IMG/VR virus record: IMGVR_UViG_3300049927_000079
Location: 1-58,521 of that record
From: a virus
DNA: 58,521 bases
Strand: one strand, 5' to 3'
Part shown: one piece after another, positions 18,843-27,556 of the stretch
Numbering within the stretch: position 1 is the stretch's first letter
Layout: each line of letters begins with the position of its first letter
The notes under the pieces: generated by a model
Database searches by the model: none
What the model was told of the DNA's origin: nothing
Seen by the model: the letters and a program-made list of their open reading frames with translations, nothing else
Program-made: the position numbers and the translations under genes

Positions 18843-19897
18843 TCCCGCTTTTCAAACATTACGTTGCACCCGAGGCGGCCGCAGCAGTCGCAGAAACGTT
18901 GGCATCGAGTTGTATTGGCCAAGGTCCGAAGGTAGACGAGTTCGAGAAAGCGCTGGAACCGTGGATTGGCCCGAACGTCACCGTCAACTCTGGCACAAGC
19001 GCTCTGTGGCTGGCTTACGACCTCGCCGGCATCAAGCCTGGGGACTACGTGATAGCGAGCCCCATGACGTGTCTGCTGGCCAATGTGCCACTGGCGCACA
19101 TGGGAGCGCGTATCCTGTGGGCCGACGTCTACCCGGATACGGGGTTGATTGACCCAGACTCAGTTGAGCGATTGCTAAAGAAGTATCCCGGCGTGGTCGC
19201 TATCTGCTGCGTGGATTACGCGGGAGTGGTCTGCGATTACCAATCGCTCAAAGAATTAGCCGAGACCTACGGATGCAGTTTGATTTCGGATGCTGCTCAC
19301 TCCTTCGGAGCAAACCTCGGCAATCTTGCACACATGACGGCGTACAGTTTCCAGGCGATAAAACATCTCACCACGGGAGATGGTGGATCACTCGCAACCA
19401 TCAGCAATAGCCCGCTTCGCCGGAAAGCCATCCTGAAACGCTGGTGCGGCCTCGACCGTACAAGCGGAGGATTCCGCTGCGACCAGATTGTGACCGCGAA
19501 GGGGTACAAGTTCCACCTTACCGACATCGCCGCCTCGATCGGACTGGCAAACTTGCCGCACGTCGCTAAGAACATTTCCATCCATCGCTGGCACGCACAG
19601 CAGTACAACGCAGCCGGCGTAGGGAACATGCCGATTGACTCATCCTGCTGGATGTACAACGTCATGGTGGATGACCGGGACGGCTTCGTGAAGCACATGG
19701 CCAAGCGCGGAGTGCAGGCTGCGCGCACGCATAACCGGAATGACCGGCATCCGATATTCAGCGCGATGGAACAACACCTGCCGGGAGTTACGCAGTTCAA
19801 CGATCGCCAGTGCTCGATACCCGTGGGCTGGTGGCTTTCAGATGCGGACGTTAAGCAAGTAATCGACGCCGTGCAGGAATGGAGTGTGATGCCATGA
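18839..19897 (+). CDS. DegT/DnrJ/EryC1 sugar aminotransferase
   Basis: A 352-residue PLP enzyme from ATG 18839 (ATGA overlap). Family signatures: N-S-G-T-S-A-L-W-L-A, the block L-I-S-D-A-A-H-S-F-G (Asp binding the PLP nitrogen), Y-S-F-Q-A-I-K-H-L-T-T-G-D-G-G with the PLP lysine at about K175, and G-Y-K-F-H-L-T-D-I-A-A-S-I-G-L. It should move an amino group from glutamate onto a nucleotide-linked keto-sugar. With the GNAT upstream it would yield an N-acetylated amino-deoxy sugar. No dehydratase for making the keto-sugar is in the window, so the precursor must come from the host. Confidence 0.87.
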   Translation: MIPLFKHYVAPEAAAAVAETLASSCIGQGPKVDEFEKALEPWIGPNVTVNSGTSALWLAYDLAGIKPGDYVIASPMTCLLANVPLAHMGARILWADVYPDTGLIDPDSVERLLKKYPGVVAICCVDYAGVVCDYQSLKELAETYGCSLISDAAHSFGANLGNLAHMTAYSFQAIKHLTTGDGGSLATISNSPLRRKAILKRWCGLDRTSGGFRCDQIVTAKGYKFHLTDIAASIGLANLPHVAKNISIHRWHAQQYNAAGVGNMPIDSSCWMYNVMVDDRDGFVKHMAKRGVQAARTHNRNDRHPIFSAMEQHLPGVTQFNDRQCSIPVGWWLSDADVKQVIDAVQEWSVMP

Positions 19898-20091
19898 TCG
19901 CTCAAGAAGATACCGAACTTGTCAACTGGATACTCGGTATTCAGCGCCTACATGCCGGCAGTTTCTTACAGGCGATAGCCGATGCTGCCGTGCGTGCGGA
20001 CGGACAGAACTACCTGTTGCTCCGCCCCGCACTGCTACAGTTCCGCTCTAAATATCCAGAGTACGATGCGGATAAACAGGGTGGCCGATGA
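19894..20091 (+). CDS. Small conserved phage protein in the sugar cassette
   Basis: A 65-residue protein from ATG 19894 (ATGA overlap). It reads as helices: T-E-L-V-N-W-I-L-G-I-Q-R-L-H-A-G-S-F-L-Q-A-I-A-D-A-A-V-R-A-D, then Y-L-L-L-R-P-A-L-L-Q-F-R-S-K-Y-P-E-Y. The pattern S-F-L-x-A-I-x-x-A-x-x-R-A-D-x-x-N-Y-x-x-L-R-P-x-L matches a short phage protein I have seen in many genomes without function. Its TGA overlaps the next ATG. It may be a fortuitous passenger or a small partner of the glycosyltransferases. Confidence 0.68.
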   Translation: MIAQEDTELVNWILGIQRLHAGSFLQAIADAAVRADGQNYLLLRPALLQFRSKYPEYDADKQGGR

Positions 20092-20804
20092 ACCCCTGCC
20101 TGATGCTCACCCGCAACAATCTTGCCCTAACCATGCGTGCCGCCGCATCGGTCATGCGCCAGTCGGTGCGGACACAGCTCTACATCGTGGACAACGGGAG
20201 CACGGACGGAACACAAGACTGCCTGTTCACCGCTGGCAGTGCATTGCTCACACGCTTTGAGACAAACATGGGCGTGTCGTTTGGCTGGAACGATGGACTC
20301 GGGAGAATCTTTGGAACCGACCCACTGTATTCCAAGCACGAGAAGATTCAGGCCGATCATTGCCTTGTAATCAACAACGACGTGGTTCTGCCCGTTTGGT
20401 TCTACGAGCAACTGCTGTCCTACAACAAGCCGTTCGTCTCCGGCGTCTCCGTGGACAAGATGGAACAGATTGCGGAGCCAGCACCGATGGGACCGCTGCA
20501 TCCGCATCCGGATTTCTCCGCGTTCCTAATCAAGCGCGAGGTATGGGATACGGTAGGGCAGTTCGATGAGAGCATGAAGCACTACGCCTCCGACAACGAC
20601 TTCCACGTTCGCGCGCAGCGTGCCGGCGCCGCGCTCTGGAAAGCGAATGTGCCCTTCTACCATGAGCGGTCGTCCACTATTAACCTTGCTACACCGGAGG
20701 AGAGGCTGGAACTGACTGAGCAGGCAAGCAAGGATCGGCAGAGGTTTTTTGAGAAGTGGGGCGTGATGCCGTGGGGTCCGGGGTATGATGCGTTATTCGG
20801 ATGA
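20088..20804 (+). CDS. GT2-family glycosyltransferase
   Basis: A 238-residue protein. Y-I-V-D-N-G-S-T-D-G-T (32-42) is the GT2 nucleotide-binding motif; L-V-I-N-N-D-V-V-L-P holds the metal-binding acidic residue; F-L-I-K-R-E-V-W-D-T-V-G-Q-F-D-E and Y-A-S-D-N-D-F-H-V-R-A are the acceptor-side and catalytic-base (ED-like) region. An inverting sugar transfer is expected. It is the last gene of the cassette, and its final 116 bases are overlapped antisense by the tail of the leftward nuclease-like gene. Confidence 0.86.
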   Translation: MNPCLMLTRNNLALTMRAAASVMRQSVRTQLYIVDNGSTDGTQDCLFTAGSALLTRFETNMGVSFGWNDGLGRIFGTDPLYSKHEKIQADHCLVINNDVVLPVWFYEQLLSYNKPFVSGVSVDKMEQIAEPAPMGPLHPHPDFSAFLIKREVWDTVGQFDESMKHYASDNDFHVRAQRAGAALWKANVPFYHERSSTINLATPEERLELTEQASKDRQRFFEKWGVMPWGPGYDALFG

Positions 20805-21720
20805 ACCCGTACTTCTCCTCTGGTTCAACCTCTGGTAGCGTGTAACAGCACTTCCGAAACGGACATGGGACTGGCCAATCACAACCGCTTAGATTCGCTT
20901 CTGGCGTGCGCCTCATCGCGTAGATTCTGCTTAACTTTTCTTGCGCCATTCTTTGAACCCGAAGAAGATGAGGAGTGGGTGGAATGGGGATGTCCTCGCG
21001 GAAGCAGACATCCTGCATCACGCCGTCCCTTAGCATCGCGTCCAGCCACTTCTTCCGGCTAATCTCGTCATGGTCCTCGCGGTAGATTTTCGTCCAACGG
21101 TCGCTAAACACATTAAATGGCAACTTGGAACCCATGCGTCTTTTGCGGAAGCGCAGGTCGCTGTTTGCGGGATGCAGGAAGCCACTCGCCCAAGGGCTCG
21201 ATGACCGCTTGCCGTCTCTCTGCTGCCCTATGACAATCACAATCATCTGCATCGGTAATTCGTACATAGCCTGCTCGCCCAAGGTGTACCACGACCGACA
21301 CTCGCTGGCATGGCGCTCATCCGACCAATGCGTGACCAGTACCACCCGGCGCAGCGTGTCGCCGCTGGCTGAGACATAGCACCCCGACGTCCAGTTTTCC
21401 ACAGGTTCAGGGGTAAGCCAGGGCGGATCTCCCGGCTTGCGGATGCAGGTTACTACCAGGTCTGCGATGCAGGCATGGTGGACCACGGCATCGTAGATTC
21501 CATTGTGGGTGTCGGTCTCCAGGCCGCGGTCCTGGGCCAACTGCAGCATTGCCGACCCCGCCAAGGTGCCCCAATCCTGCTCGCCTGCGGCTCCCAGGGC
21601 GATTCGGATGGCTTCTGCCATCATCCGGGTAGAGTTTAGCTTCTGGGGCTCCCAGGACCGCGAGAAGTAGCCTTTACGGTCGCAGGTCTCAAAATTGGAG
21701 AGTAATTCAGGGGTGTTCAT
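20689..21720 (-). CDS. Cas4/AddB-like protein with Fe-S-type cysteines
   Basis: A 343-residue protein, last of the long leftward operon, coupled to the gene upstream (ATGA). The start, L-L-S-N-F-E-T-C-D-R-K-G-Y-F-S, and the end, C-D-W-P-V-P-C-P-F-R-K-C-C-Y, place one cysteine near the N-terminus and a cluster near the C-terminus, the arrangement that binds a 4Fe-4S cluster in Cas4, AddB and related PD-(D/E)XK nucleases. I cannot identify a clear D...E-x-K catalytic set, so it may be a structural or inactive member. The last 35 residues are Pro/Ser/Thr-rich and antisense to the GT2 gene. Confidence 0.6.
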   Translation of the reverse strand: MNTPELLSNFETCDRKGYFSRSWEPQKLNSTRMMAEAIRIALGAAGEQDWGTLAGSAMLQLAQDRGLETDTHNGIYDAVVHHACIADLVVTCIRKPGDPPWLTPEPVENWTSGCYVSASGDTLRRVVLVTHWSDERHASECRSWYTLGEQAMYELPMQMIVIVIGQQRDGKRSSSPWASGFLHPANSDLRFRKRRMGSKLPFNVFSDRWTKIYREDHDEISRKKWLDAMLRDGVMQDVCFREDIPIPPTPHLLRVQRMAQEKLSRIYAMRRTPEANLSGCDWPVPCPFRKCCYTLPEVEPEEKYGFIRITHHTPDPTASRPTSQKTSADPCLPAQSVPASPPV

Positions 21721-23633
21721 CTGCCCATGAGTTCGAGCGCGTCCTTGCGGTTGTGAACGTTCGACACGCCGGCAGTAGCGCCCATGATCCGCGCCACATT
21801 CGCGGGACCGAGCAAAGCCTTGGCCGCGGGAGAGGGTTGCACCTTGTTCGCTATGGCCGCATCGGTCAAGGTGTTGATGATCTTAACCTTGCTCGAACCC
21901 TTAATCCTGCTTATGGCGTCCAGTTCCGCCTGGGGAGTCTTGACCAGCCAATCAGCCACCTTGGGGTTATTCAAGGCGCGGGACATGGCAAACTTCCCGC
22001 CTTCGTAGGCGCCTACGCCCGAGAGCACCCCGCCCAGGATCTTCGGGTCCGCTCCCAGGACGGCCGCGACAATCTCCGCTACTCCGCTCGAAGCGATAAT
22101 ACCGATGTCGCGAGCGTTGAAGTCTCCAATCCGGGCCGCACGTCGCATGATCGAGTCCCTTGCGACTTGCTCTGCGTCCACAACTGGAGCCTTAACCGGC
22201 TTGATGGCTTTGTCGGCGCCCATTTTCCGCAGGTTCTCATGGTGCCCAAGCATCTCTTCGACTGTGGTTGCTGCTTCGTTACCGCCGTGCTGCGGATACT
22301 TCCGGAGAATGTCTACGCCGCGGTTGCCCAGTTCAGAGTTTGCGGACCCTGTGAACGGTCCCCGGATTCTCGCAGGATCTACAGCGTTGAGCGCTCTAGC
22401 CACAGGCGAGCCCGAACCCTCTTTCCCAGTCCCTTCATGGAAATCCTGCTTATATTCTCGCCACGTCTTTTTCGCATCGCCCCACAGGTCTTTTGCTCCG
22501 TGTGCTTCCGCCAGTTCTCCCATCGTGTCCACAATCGTTTCCTGGACAGAACTGAGAGCCCGCACCAGGTCGCCGTTCATGCGGGCCGATCCACGGAAGT
22601 TTTGCCGCAGTCGCGCATCAATACGGCTCTTGAGGGATTGCAACTTGTCCCAGGACATCGGTTTCGGGCCTTCGAGTTCGATATTGTGAGCCTCTGCCGC
22701 GTCCGCCACGTTTGAAGGTAACTCCTCCCCGTGACCCAGAATGGCGCGAAATTCCTTGATGTTTTCCGGGATGTCCTGAAGGATATTCGACTCCGCATTT
22801 GTGACCGCTTCTGTTAGCGGCTTGGGATCAACTTCCGGGTTGCCAATCTTCTCGCGCACCGCATCAAATTTGGCGTCCGCTGCCTTGTGGACCGACTCTT
22901 CCACCTTCCCGATATGCTGGCGAGCCTTCACGCTGGTTTCGTCCAACGTTTTTGCCAGCGTTTTCCGCTGTGCTGCAGTCTCGGTCGCTTCCGCGTGAGC
23001 GCCTTCCGCCTTAGCTGTATCTTCGGCGGCCTTATTCACCGCACGCTTCAAGTCGCTTTCTGGACCAGAAACCTTGCGAGCAAAGCGTTGCGCCTTCTCT
23101 GGCAGTCCTTTAGTGATCGACTCGCGCAGTTCACCCGGAGTGGCTGGCGCCTTGATCTTGCCTAAGACTCGCCCGCCCAGTTCGCCAGCCGCCTGGGAGC
23201 CCACTCCCACCCCGAGCGCTTCCGGTAGAACGCTCAACGCCGCTCTCGGAGTTACCTTTCCCGAGGCATAATCCTTCACGGCACTTTCGACGGGATCTAC
23301 CACTAAGCGTTCGAGCCCGAGCCCCACTCGCTTGAGTCCACCCGTGTCGCCGCTGTACTTCTTGGTTTCCTCTTCCGTTGGCTCATCCGCGAACGCATGG
23401 TAGACGGCGCCAGGAGTCCCGAGCACAGCACCGCCCGCAGCACTGAGGGCACGCACTGCGACGTTTGAATCCTCCGCGCCGGGATCATAAGGAGCGACCA
23501 GGCGCTTGTAGAAGCCGGGAGTCTGCGGGGCTTGCGCGTCCTGCTGTACAGGTTCCGCAATGGCTGCGAAGGGATCAGCTCCGCCAGGAGCGGATACAGG
23601 TTCAGCGATCGAAGCGAATGGATCTTCTGCCAC
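21717..23633 (-). CDS. Large helical ejection-type (internal virion) protein
   Basis: A 638-residue protein from GTG 23633, whose G is shared with the upstream TAG. It opens with a repeated D-P-F-A-x-I-A-E-P-V (residues 4-13 and 20-29). The body is long Ala/Lys/Glu-rich helices (for example A-E-D-T-A-K-A-E-G-A-H-A-E-A-T-E), and residues about 510-545 are hydrophobic and glycine-rich (I-I-A-S-S-G-V-A-E-I-V-A-A-V-L-G), a possible membrane-insertion segment. This fits podovirus internal proteins ejected with DNA to form a channel through the envelope. No lytic motif was found. Confidence 0.62.
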   Translation of the reverse strand: MAEDPFASIAEPVSAPGGADPFAAIAEPVQQDAQAPQTPGFYKRLVAPYDPGAEDSNVAVRALSAAGGAVLGTPGAVYHAFADEPTEEETKKYSGDTGGLKRVGLGLERLVVDPVESAVKDYASGKVTPRAALSVLPEALGVGVGSQAAGELGGRVLGKIKAPATPGELRESITKGLPEKAQRFARKVSGPESDLKRAVNKAAEDTAKAEGAHAEATETAAQRKTLAKTLDETSVKARQHIGKVEESVHKAADAKFDAVREKIGNPEVDPKPLTEAVTNAESNILQDIPENIKEFRAILGHGEELPSNVADAAEAHNIELEGPKPMSWDKLQSLKSRIDARLRQNFRGSARMNGDLVRALSSVQETIVDTMGELAEAHGAKDLWGDAKKTWREYKQDFHEGTGKEGSGSPVARALNAVDPARIRGPFTGSANSELGNRGVDILRKYPQHGGNEAATTVEEMLGHHENLRKMGADKAIKPVKAPVVDAEQVARDSIMRRAARIGDFNARDIGIIASSGVAEIVAAVLGADPKILGGVLSGVGAYEGGKFAMSRALNNPKVADWLVKTPQAELDAISRIKGSSKVKIINTLTDAAIANKVQPSPAAKALLGPANVARIMGATAGVSNVHNRKDALELMGR

Positions 23634-25072
23634 TAGGGTTTCACCGTATGGCCGGATGCCTCAATCGCCTTGCGGATTTCATCATCAGACTTGCCCTTCA
23701 TCTGGGGAAGCAGTTTTGCCTTCGCAAGACTGACTGCCTTGCCGGTTGATGCCGTGGTTCCACCTGCTGCCACTGGCCCGTGCGCGGCCTTGAATGCCTC
23801 CTCTTTAGCTCGTAAATTTGTGTGCGCTGCGTCTACCAGTTGCCGGATGATGTCCGCAGGATAACTGCCAGTCGTAGGAGCGTTCGCCCACGTCTCCAAC
23901 TTGTTGCCCCATCCAGCTTCCAGCATCTTGTCCAGTGCAAGACTCGTAAACCTTCCCGCTCTGGCTCTTTCGAGAGCAATGGCAAAACCTTTGACGTTCA
24001 CGGCATCATTTGGTTTCTTTGCCATCTCGTCCGCTGTCTTAGCGAGCGCGACTGCTCCATCTCGCTCAGTCCCGGCCTTTGTGATTTCAGGCGTGGCGCT
24101 TTGAATGCCGAGAGGCTTACCTACTCTCGCGCTTGATGCTGCCGGCCTCATACGATCTTTGGCCGCGCCAGGAGTCATCCCCGGTTCAACAGGAGGGGAG
24201 CCCGCGCCGCGCTCTGTGGTAACCTCCACCGGAATGTTATTTCCGTACTCGTCCTTGACGATTTTCGTGGTCCTGGACTCGCCGTTCCTTTGCGAGTCGT
24301 AAGCCATCTTTTGATTGAAGAAGGCTAACTGCTCCGGAGACCATTCCTTGATCTTCTTGCCCCAGTGCGTCTCGTAAACCGCCGCCTCTTGCGAGAATTT
24401 GGAAGTTCCGCCAGCCGTACCCTTGCGCTGTTCGCGGTAAGCCTGCTCTTGCGCGGCAGTCGGATTGTCCGGGTCTCCGCCTTCAGACTCCACGAATCGC
24501 TTGAGCCCTTGCCCATAGTCGCTTACCTTGCCAGCACGTGCTTCTGTGCCAACCTTCGTGCGAATCGCTCTTTCCGCGTCGGCTTCCGACCATCCTATGT
24601 CCAGCAGTTGCTTCTTTTCTTTCGCGAACGGGTTGCTGTCGGTCGTAGCAGATCCAGAAGTAGCCGCCGCCGCATCAATCGGGGCCATGATGTCCGCAAA
24701 ACTCTTTTTGGCCTGTCCTGGAGTTACGGGAGCCTTGTTTTTTGAAAGATGCTGGCGGATGAACCCACCGAGATGTGCGAGGGCGCCGGGATTCTGTTCG
24801 GGATGGTAGAGGTCGGTAAGCGCCTGCCGCGCGTCATGCAGCGCCTTGTCGTTCGATTCGAGATCCTGCTGATAGTTGGGGTGTTTGGGATCTAAAGTCG
24901 ATCGCCTTTTCTGCAGGCCGGCAACATCGTCTAGGATGGATTGCGTCTGCGCTTGTAACTCTTCGTGCTGAGTCGCCTTGCGGTCAGACTTCTCATTTTC
25001 AATCCGTTGAACTGTCGGCTGGTCGCCCGCAGCTTGCGCGAATCCTTCGAGCAGGTTTTGTCCGAATGCCAT
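23633..25072 (-). CDS. Second ejection-type virion protein
   Basis: A 479-residue protein from ATG 25072. It is mostly polar helix: an N-terminal coiled coil (E-N-E-K-S-D-R-K-A-T-Q-H-E-E-L-Q-A-Q-T-Q-S-I-L-D), then F-I-R-Q-H-L-S-K-N-K, a central A-A-V-Y-E-T-H-W-G-K-K-I-K-E-W-S-P-E-Q-L-A-F-F-N-Q region, and a C-terminal helical end Q-M-K-G-K-S-D-D-E-I-R-K-A-I-E-A-S-G. It has no signal peptide or catalytic motif. Between two other Ala-rich virion proteins and downstream of tail genes, an internal/ejected virion protein is the likeliest role. Confidence 0.6.
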   Translation of the reverse strand: MAFGQNLLEGFAQAAGDQPTVQRIENEKSDRKATQHEELQAQTQSILDDVAGLQKRRSTLDPKHPNYQQDLESNDKALHDARQALTDLYHPEQNPGALAHLGGFIRQHLSKNKAPVTPGQAKKSFADIMAPIDAAAATSGSATTDSNPFAKEKKQLLDIGWSEADAERAIRTKVGTEARAGKVSDYGQGLKRFVESEGGDPDNPTAAQEQAYREQRKGTAGGTSKFSQEAAVYETHWGKKIKEWSPEQLAFFNQKMAYDSQRNGESRTTKIVKDEYGNNIPVEVTTERGAGSPPVEPGMTPGAAKDRMRPAASSARVGKPLGIQSATPEITKAGTERDGAVALAKTADEMAKKPNDAVNVKGFAIALERARAGRFTSLALDKMLEAGWGNKLETWANAPTTGSYPADIIRQLVDAAHTNLRAKEEAFKAAHGPVAAGGTTASTGKAVSLAKAKLLPQMKGKSDDEIRKAIEASGHTVKP

Positions 25073-25082
25073 AGGTCTCTCT

Positions 25083-25715
25083 CTATATTGCCGATACATC
25101 ATCGAAGGACGTAGGATCTTCTCCGCCGCCGCCACCACCAACCGCACTAGCACCCTTTTTGAGCAGTGAAGCAAACCCGCCGCCAGGAACAAACGCGGAC
25201 GCGATCGACGTGATGCTTTTGAAGATGTCGTTCAACTTGGCCGCCTTCTGTTGCTGAATCGTGTTGGCTTCACTGAAGGCAGCTTCATGCCCGCTGGCGC
25301 CGGCCGCCAAGAGACTTGACCCACTCGCGCCCAGGGCGCTTGCCGCTTCTCCGGTCAATCCGGAAACCATCGTGTCGTACTCCGACCGAACGCCTTCCCC
25401 CGCTTCTTGCTCTGCTGCATTCGTTCCCCCGCTGCGGTTACCAAACTCAGACGCGGTTTTCTTTTGCTGTTGCGCGCGCTTGTTGATGCCCGATATTTGC
25501 GGGCCGAGCACCTTAGAAATCTTATTCGGGTCACCAGACAGGATTGACTTCCAAAAACTGTCCGCACTATTGATGTCGCTTTCCCCTTTGGACGTTGCGA
25601 AATTAGCAAGCGAGGCGATATTTCCAAACTCGCTCTTTTCCTGCTTGGTCGGACCCATCCCGATTCCGAAGAACCCGTCCTCGTTCGTCCACAGATAGCG
25701 CAACCAGCGTTTCAT
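25083..25715 (-). CDS. Third ejection-type virion protein, membrane-active end
   Basis: A 210-residue protein from ATG 25715 with GGAG six bases upstream. After a short basic start (M-K-R-W-L-R-Y-L-W) come polar helices, then A-S-A-L-G-A-S-G-S-S-L-L-A-A-G-A-S-G, and near the end I-F-K-S-I-T-S-I-A-S-A-F-V-P-G-G-G-F-A-S-L-L-K-K-G, an amphipathic, glycine-containing helix. The C-terminus has a run of six glycines. The size and order (small, medium, large Ala-rich proteins in a row) resemble the three ejection proteins of podoviruses such as P22 and T7. Confidence 0.58.
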   Translation of the reverse strand: MKRWLRYLWTNEDGFFGIGMGPTKQEKSEFGNIASLANFATSKGESDINSADSFWKSILSGDPNKISKVLGPQISGINKRAQQQKKTASEFGNRSGGTNAAEQEAGEGVRSEYDTMVSGLTGEAASALGASGSSLLAAGASGHEAAFSEANTIQQQKAAKLNDIFKSITSIASAFVPGGGFASLLKKGASAVGGGGGGEDPTSFDDVSAI

Positions 25716-25741
25716 AATTGCTCCGCGCACATTGTACAACC

Positions 25742-26398
25742 CTAAATAAGTGTAACCACAGCATATTCGACCGTCACGGTAAGCGTGCCATCGCCCGCCA
25801 GCAGTTCTGCCGAGCAATCCGAAGGCAACGCGATCGACAATGGCTGGTTGTCGAAATTCAGTTGTGAGTTACGCCCAATCACGGCAGATACCCAGACCTG
25901 ACTCGCGCCCTGGTCCATAAACCCCGTCGAGCTAAGAAAAGCGAATGCGTTTCCCAAGTTCGCCAGTGTGGGTTGCGTCCCATCGTAGATGCATAGGTAC
26001 TGGTTCCCGGAAGCATTGACCGTGTACGGTGTCGTCGCAAACTTGTACTGCAGGACAATCAGGCAGGGCGCGTACATCGAACCCGCACCCGGCGCAGCCA
26101 GCAGTTGAATCGGGAGCGCCTTGAGTGCGAGAACACTGGCGGATGGTATGGTAACCGCGATCGACAAGAACAGCGGAGGAGTCGGAGCCGGTGTCGCGCC
26201 GCCACTCGCAGCCGCGGCCACGTTCGTGATGTTGGTGATTGAGCCAGTATTGGCGTTTACTTTTGTATTCAGCTTCTTGATGGCGTCGTTGAGGTCTTTC
26301 AGGCCATTGAAGCTGTAGCGGATCGCGCTGACAACGTGTTCGTGAGCCTTCCCGTCTAAATTAAAAGGAAATCGGAAGGACGTCGGTTGGTTTGGCAT
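25742..26398 (-). CDS. Virion/tail-associated protein
   Basis: A 218-residue protein whose ATG abuts the upstream TAA. Residues 1-45 form a helix (E-H-V-V-S-A-I-R-Y-S-F-N-G-L-K-D-L-N-D-A-I-K-K-L-N), followed by a Thr/Asn/Ala/Pro linker and a beta-rich domain (L-F-L-S-I-A-V-T-I-P, Y-L-C-I-Y-D-G-T-Q, L-T-V-T-V-E-Y-A-V-V). A helical anchor followed by a small beta-domain is typical of minor tail or spike parts. I do not recognise a named family. Confidence 0.55.
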   Translation of the reverse strand: MPNQPTSFRFPFNLDGKAHEHVVSAIRYSFNGLKDLNDAIKKLNTKVNANTGSITNITNVAAAASGGATPAPTPPLFLSIAVTIPSASVLALKALPIQLLAAPGAGSMYAPCLIVLQYKFATTPYTVNASGNQYLCIYDGTQPTLANLGNAFAFLSSTGFMDQGASQVWVSAVIGRNSQLNFDNQPLSIALPSDCSAELLAGDGTLTVTVEYAVVTLI

Positions 26399-26629
26399 TT
26401 ATTTTGTGCCGTAGAATGCACGTTCGCGGGCTCGCTGACGCCGACGCCAGTTACGCACTCGATCGCGCAACAGGGCGTAAGTAATATCATGCCGACGTTG
26501 TTCGTCTCTGTACTGCTTGTAACATACGTAACACCATGATTGAACCGAGTTGGGGCGCCGTTTGTCGATAGCAAAATCCCCATCCCGATTTTTAGGCTGC
26601 TTACATCTTGTACAAATCTTAACTCTCAC
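26399..26629 (-). CDS. Zinc-finger protein (HNH-like metal core)
   Basis: A 76-residue protein from GTG 26629. I-C-T-R-C-K (about 5-10) and C-Y-V-C-Y-K-Q-Y (33-40) make a four-cysteine zinc site with F-A-I-D-K-R-R-P-N-S between, then R-R-H and an Arg-rich tail. Proteins starting K-x-C-x-x-C-K-x-x-K-x-x-x-x-F are frequent in phages and often carry an HNH-like fold. The catalytic histidines are not obvious, so it may only bind nucleic acid. It sits oddly between tail genes, as mobile HNH-type genes often do. Confidence 0.58.
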   Translation of the reverse strand: MRVKICTRCKQPKNRDGDFAIDKRRPNSVQSWCYVCYKQYRDEQRRHDITYALLRDRVRNWRRRQRARERAFYGTK

Positions 26630-26668
26630 CCTTACTTGGTCACTCCTTCAATTCGCTCCACTTCTTAT

Positions 26669-27556
26669 TCAAACGGTTGCCCCTGTGCGCGAACTTCCCC
26701 CTATAGGTCGTATGATCTGATACTCGTCAGTTCTGCCCCAGCGTCCAATCTTTAGTTGTAGGTCATCCGCAAAGATCCGGTGTGCGGCGTCGGTTGAAAA
26801 GGTCTGAAGTCCAATCAACTTGAACTTATTTGCCGGCAGCGTCACTTTCGTCTTGGCCTGTAAGCCGGCCGTCGAAGGCAACGGGATGGTGATGGTCGGC
26901 CATGCGTCGAAAGTCAGCACAAGAGTAACCCCAGAGGTCGATACATACGGTACATTCATCTCCCGTACATGGCCCCAACCGATCAATCCGAGCGACGTCA
27001 TTTCCGTCTGCCAGTTGAAACACAACTCCGGCCACGGCTGCGATACCAACTTGGTTGTCCATACTCTCCACTCCACTCCATCGGTAGAAATCACGCGCGC
27101 CGAGTGCGCCACGAACGGAACGCAACTGAAAGCCTTGACCGATTGCTGGTTGAATGTGGCCGGCGTCTCGTTCAGGGGATGCAGGGTTAGAGTGTCGGCG
27201 TCTTGCAGGAAGAAAGTTTTGGCCTGGTTGAAGGAATCGGCTTCAATGATGACACCCTGGATGAACTTTGCCCCGCCGCTGTCGAGCCAGTCGGTAGCTC
27301 GCCCGTAGATGCCCTCGGGCATAGGAATGATAGCCGGTTGCCATACGTACAGAACCGTTCCAGACTGGGTTGGCCACTGGAAGATCGTCCCCAGGTCACG
27401 GGAGTAAAGCCCTCCCCCGGAATTAAAGTCCAAAACAACAGCATGTCGCCCCTCCTGCACCGATTCGTAGGAATTGATGATGGCGTCACTCACGGGCGCG
27501 GTGTAGAGCGCCGTGGATGGCGTAATCGTAAGCGAGAGGTCGGCGATAACTGGCAA
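26669..27556 (-). CDS. Tail structural protein following the 926-residue protein
   Basis: A 295-residue beta-rich protein. The TTG start at 27556 directly follows the TAG of the 926-residue gene and is in the same frame; AAAGGGGA upstream may serve as ribosome site. The sequence (L-S-L-T-I-T-P-S-T-A-L-Y-T-A-P-V, Y-V-W-Q-P-A-I-I-P-M-P-E-G-I-Y-G-R, S-G-V-T-L-V-L-T-F-D-A-W) suggests a tail or virion surface protein. It may be separate, or made partly as an extension of the upstream protein by amber readthrough. Confidence 0.6.
   Translation of the reverse strand: MPVIADLSLTITPSTALYTAPVSDAIINSYESVQEGRHAVVLDFNSGGGLYSRDLGTIFQWPTQSGTVLYVWQPAIIPMPEGIYGRATDWLDSGGAKFIQGVIIEADSFNQAKTFFLQDADTLTLHPLNETPATFNQQSVKAFSCVPFVAHSARVISTDGVEWRVWTTKLVSQPWPELCFNWQTEMTSLGLIGWGHVREMNVPYVSTSGVTLVLTFDAWPTITIPLPSTAGLQAKTKVTLPANKFKLIGLQTFSTDAAHRIFADDLQLKIGRWGRTDEYQIIRPIGGSSRTGATV

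Noticed and set aside
26399-26629. Functional HNH nuclease at this gene
   Set aside because: Only the zinc cysteines are evident; the catalytic His and Asn/His residues are not clear, so it is listed as a zinc-finger protein.
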